Positions 5,012 to 7,489 of a stretch of DNA of 7,489 nucleotides are shown here, one piece after another. The position numbers and the translations under genes are program-made. The stretch's first letter is position 1; each line of letters opens with the position of its first letter. This DNA comes from Tateyamaria sp. (lineage in GTDB: Bacteria; Pseudomonadota; Alphaproteobacteria; Rhodobacterales; Rhodobacteraceae), in assembly GCA_018668195.1 (NCBI GenBank), contig JABITU010000170.1, positions 1-7,489 of the forward strand. The letters are read 5' to 3'. A model generated the notes under the pieces. The model was not told the DNA's origin. It saw nothing but the letters and a program-made list of their open reading frames with translations, and made no database searches.

Positions 5012-7156
5012 ATGCGCTTAACGATTGCTCGCAAGATTACCCTCGGCATGATCGCCGTGGTCTCTGTATCTCTTCTTATTACAGCCGCAACAGCGGCATA
5101 TCTCGTCCGGAATTTGACAACTCCGATGGTAGAGAATGCCCTTGGCGCACGTATGGAAAACGACCGGAACCAACTTCTGAATTATCTTGGTTCCATCGAC
5201 CGTGACGTCGCCCTTTGGGCAGGCCTGCCAACGACGCGTGAGGCGCTTGAAGAATTTAACTTAAGTTGGTCACAGATCGAGGGAGATCAGCTGTCTCTTC
5301 TGCAAGATCTCTACATCGAGATGAATCCAGCAGAAACAGGACAGAAGGACGAGATGTATGACGCCGGTGATGGTAGCACTTACTCTGCAGCCCATGCCCA
5401 GTTCCACCCAACTTTCCGTGATTTCAAGGATGATCGTGGATACTATGATATCTTTCTGATCGATACTGCAGGCAATATCATTTATTCGGTCTACAAAGAG
5501 CTCGATTACGCGACCAACCTTGAAACCGGCCAGTATCGCACTTCGGGTCTTGCAGATGTCTTTCGCGGAGCGATGAAGACCGAAGCAAGTGAAACAACGT
5601 TCGTAGATTTTGCGCCCTACGCCCCGAGTTACGGCGCACCGGCATCGTTCATCGCGCGGCCTGTTGATGGCGCGAACGGAAAGCGGCTTGGTGTTATTGC
5701 CTTCCAGATGCCCGTTGATCGAATAAATGCGATGCTCGGCGACCGCGGCGGCAATGTCCATGCGATGGTTGTAGGTGAAGACGGAACCATGAGGAACCAA
5801 GACGACCGAATCGACGGAGATACAACACTGGTTGAACGTGTTGAATCAAAAGCTGTCGACGCCGCATTGGTCGGACGTGCTGGGAATAATCTGAACGATC
5901 GTGCAGGCCAAACATACCTTCAGTCGTTTGCGCCAATTTCGTTTAACGGCACCACTTGGGCGTTTTTGACCGAGCAGGATACTGTCACTGCCTTTGCTTC
6001 GGTCCGCGGAATGGAGCGCGCACTCATTGGCATTAGCCTGCTGATGCTGGCGATTGCCATGCTTGTCGGTTGGCGTATCTCGAGCCAGATCGGTCGCCCG
6101 ATTGGTTCTATGCTAGAAGATATCCATGAACTCGCACGTGGAAACACAGACCACGAAACAACCGTCACGGGGCGCAACGATGAGATTGGTGATGTGCAAA
6201 TCGAACTGCGCAAGATGACCGAAGCCCTGCGGGGTAATGTCGAGGTAGCCCGACAGATATCTGAAGGCAACCTCGACGTAGAGGTTGTAGTTGCTTCAAA
6301 AGACGACAAGTTCGGACTTGCCTTACGCAGTATGTCAGAGCGCCTTAGGTCGATTATCAAGGGCTTGAACGAAACAGCCGGTCATCTGTCTCGCGAAGCG
6401 CGATCGCTGAAAGAGACGGCAGACGAACTGGCGAATGCATCTGAAAGTCAGGCCAGTGCGGCCCAAGAGGCAGCAACTTCGGTAGGACAAATGACTGCTA
6501 ACGTTCGCCTATCCTCCGACAACGCTGCACAGACCGAGAAAATGGCCGAGAAATCTGCTGAAGATGCGAAAAAATCAGGTGAAACTGTCGACACAGCGGT
6601 AATCTTGGTGAAGTCAATTGCCGATAAGACTAAAATCATTCAGGATATTGCTCGTCAGACCGACCTGCTCGCTCTCAACGCAGCCGTGGAAGCCGCGCGC
6701 GCTGGAAAACACGGCCTTGGCTTTGCTGTCGTCGCATCCGAAGTTCGAAAACTCGCGGAACGGAGCCAAAAAGCAGCTGCAGAAATCGACAGCATGTCGG
6801 TGCGGACAGTTCAAGCATCTGAGGAAGCGCGCACGATGATAGAAGAATTTCTTCCTCGGATTGTTAAGACGACTGATCTGGTAGCTGAAATCTCTTATGC
6901 CATGCGCGAGCAGAGCGTCGGAGCTGAGCAGATCAATCAAGCAATCGGCGAACTGGACAACGGAATCCAGAAGAGTTCGGAGATGGCGCGTGTCACGTCT
7001 GAAAACGCAAAAGCGCTCTCAGAGCAGTCTGCCACTTTGGATGAGGCAATCGGGTATTTTCGATCTTCCCAACCTGGCGCTCTAAAACCAAGTTCAGTAA
7101 CTACTGATGCTGCGCAATCTGCTACTCAGCAGTCTATTTTGAAACAAGTCGCCTAA
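5012..7156 (+). CDS. Methyl-accepting chemotaxis protein with Cache-type sensor domain
   Basis: A 714-residue transmembrane chemoreceptor. A first membrane helix (about 9-30) follows a short basic N-terminus, then a periplasmic sensor of about 300 residues with PDC/Cache-like strands such as [17 protein letters not shown] (144-160) and [14 protein letters not shown] (226-239). The second membrane helix lies at about 337-355, a HAMP domain at 357-409, and a second HAMP-like segment ([21 protein letters not shown]) at about 412-457. The cytoplasmic coiled-coil signalling domain spans about 465-680 with the hairpin tip at 546-582 ([20 protein letters not shown], then [15 protein letters not shown]). 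It should signal through CheW/CheA to the flagellar motor. The ligand is unknown. There is no C-terminal CheR-binding pentapeptide of the NWETF type; the protein ends in LKQVA. The tip carries D551, K566 and L569 where enterobacterial receptors have Asn, Glu and Arg. AAAGGA (4998-5003) supports the start. It appears monocistronic, with no che genes in the window. Confidence 0.95.
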   Translation: MRLTIARKITLGMIAVVSVSLLITAATAAYLVRNLTTPMVENALGARMENDRNQLLNYLGSIDRDVALWAGLPTTREALEEFNLSWSQIEGDQLSLLQDLYIEMNPAETGQKDEMYDAGDGSTYSAAHAQFHPTFRDFKDDRGYYDIFLIDTAGNIIYSVYKELDYATNLETGQYRTSGLADVFRGAMKTEASETTFVDFAPYAPSYGAPASFIARPVDGANGKRLGVIAFQMPVDRINAMLGDRGGNVHAMVVGEDGTMRNQDDRIDGDTTLVERVESKAVDAALVGRAGNNLNDRAGQTYLQSFAPISFNGTTWAFLTEQDTVTAFASVRGMERALIGISLLMLAIAMLVGWRISSQIGRPIGSMLEDIHELARGNTDHETTVTGRNDEIGDVQIELRKMTEALRGNVEVARQISEGNLDVEVVVASKDDKFGLALRSMSERLRSIIKGLNETAGHLSREARSLKETADELANASESQASAAQEAATSVGQMTANVRLSSDNAAQTEKMAEKSAEDAKKSGETVDTAVILVKSIADKTKIIQDIARQTDLLALNAAVEAARAGKHGLGFAVVASEVRKLAERSQKAAAEIDSMSVRTVQASEEARTMIEEFLPRIVKTTDLVAEISYAMREQSVGAEQINQAIGELDNGIQKSSEMARVTSENAKALSEQSATLDEAIGYFRSSQPGALKPSSVTTDAAQSATQQSILKQVA

Positions 7157-7191
7157 TTGATCTTTTGGTGTGGTGGAGCAACACGGACTGA

Positions 7192-7226
7192 CGGCGCAAG
7201 CGACTAGACTTATCGCGCTTGCGCCG
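7192..7226 (+). terminator. 11-bp perfect hairpin downstream of the chemoreceptor gene
   Basis: CGGCGCAAGCG (7192-7202) and CGCTTGCGCCG (7216-7226) are perfect 11-base inverted arms around a 13-base loop, beginning 35 bases after the chemoreceptor stop. The stem is GC-rich and stable. The following bases are T-rich only in patches, so it is an intrinsic-terminator candidate without a clean T-tract; alternatively it protects the mRNA 3' end. It is nearly symmetric and could also act for transcription leaving the IS element leftwards. The other bases between 7157 and 7384 contain nothing I can identify. Confidence 0.55.
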
Positions 7227-7384
7227 CCGTTGGTCTTGTCCCGGTTTAGTTGCGGTCTCGTTCGAGCAATGTTTGGTATTACGGAGATTAAGAATGGCAC
7301 CGAGATGCTTTCCTCGCCACGCAGGCACGCCAATACAATGCGGATCTTCTCTTCAGCTGGTTAGGTAATTTCCCCTTAAATTAG

Positions 7385-7489
7385 TGGTGTTCAAAAGTAG
7401 AATTTTCTCGGCAAGATATCTGCGGAGATTTTTGATGAAGACAGCACGATATAGCGACGCACAGATCATGGGCATCTTGAAGCAAGCAG
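7385..7489 (+). mobile_element. Left end of an IS3-family insertion sequence (truncated by window edge)
   Basis: The window ends inside a transposase gene that begins at 7435 and is recognisable as IS3-family OrfA. IS3-family elements have terminal inverted repeats beginning with TG and usually place OrfA 40-80 bases inside the left end. A TG at 7385 (TGGTGTTCAAAAGTAGAATT onward) lies 50 bases before the ATG and is the best candidate for the boundary. This position is inferred, because the right end and target duplication lie outside the window. The element would sit 228 bases downstream of the chemoreceptor gene, past its hairpin, so it probably does not disrupt it. Confidence 0.6.
7435..7489 (+). 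CDS. IS3-family transposase OrfA, N-terminal fragment
   Basis: The 18 visible codons read MKTARYSDAQIMGILKQA, the start of the helix-turn-helix (HTH_8-like) OrfA of IS3-family elements, whose consensus is close to MK-x-SRY-x-D-x-QI-x-AILKQAE. OrfA binds the IS ends and is normally fused to the DDE catalytic OrfB by -1 programmed frameshifting. GGAG at 7424-7427 lies 7 bases upstream of the ATG. The gene is open at the window edge, so whether the element is intact or a remnant cannot be told. Confidence 0.85.
   Translation, partial: MKTARYSDAQIMGILKQA

Noticed and set aside
4926..5021. Possible 31-codon upstream ORF overlapping the chemoreceptor start
   Set aside because: It has a GTG start without a Shine-Dalgarno and no recognisable product; the basic start MRKKK could be chance.
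7248..7270. tRNA T-arm-like sequence around GTTCGAG
   Set aside because: No acceptor stem, anticodon arm or CCA end can be built around it; no tRNA is supported.
7170..7364. 64-codon frame between the chemoreceptor gene and the IS element
   Set aside because: It starts at GTG without a ribosome-binding site, runs through the hairpin, and has no family resemblance.

Overview
The window looks like chromosomal DNA from a marine alphaproteobacterium of the Roseobacter group (Rhodobacteraceae). The main evidence is a full-length, catalytically intact DddP-type DMSP lyase. A heme-dependent oxidative N-demethylase-like (DUF3445) protein, a small RHH_4 protein of the kind common in alphaproteobacteria, and a large Cache/HAMP chemoreceptor fit the same assignment. 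Species cannot be named from the sequence.

Left part (1-1773): the last codons of a probable upstream gene (stop at 50-52) are followed by a short-chain dehydrogenase/reductase (235-1002, +). It runs tail-to-tail, with no spacer, into a DUF3445 gene on the minus strand (1003-1773).

Centre (1774-3549): a 174-bp divergent intergenic region containing a CTGTGC-N15-GCACAG dyad separates the DUF3445 gene from dddP (1948-3288, +). DddP cleaves the algal osmolyte DMSP to DMS and acrylate. A 261-bp gap with several short inverted repeats and an AT-rich island follows.

Small-gene cassette (3550-4790, +): a metal-dependent glyoxalase I-like VOC protein, an overlapping 51-codon reading frame that encodes a textbook Tat signal but then runs off-frame, a muconolactone-isomerase-like small protein, and an RHH_4 DNA-binding protein. 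The genes overlap or are closely spaced with strong Shine-Dalgarno sequences, so they probably form one operon. The Tat signal and the isomerase-like domain look like two halves of one secreted protein separated by a -1 frame change; this is the oddest feature in the window.

Right part (4791-7489): a 714-aa methyl-accepting chemotaxis protein (5012-7156, +), a strong 11-bp hairpin behind it, and then the left end of an IS3-family insertion sequence with the first 18 codons of its OrfA, cut by the window edge.

Functionally, the window combines osmolyte catabolism (DMSP cleavage, possible amine N-demethylation), possible electrophile or lactone handling (VOC and isomerase-like proteins) and chemotaxis. 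The links between these units are inferred from position only. No RNA gene, CRISPR array or complete mobile element was seen.
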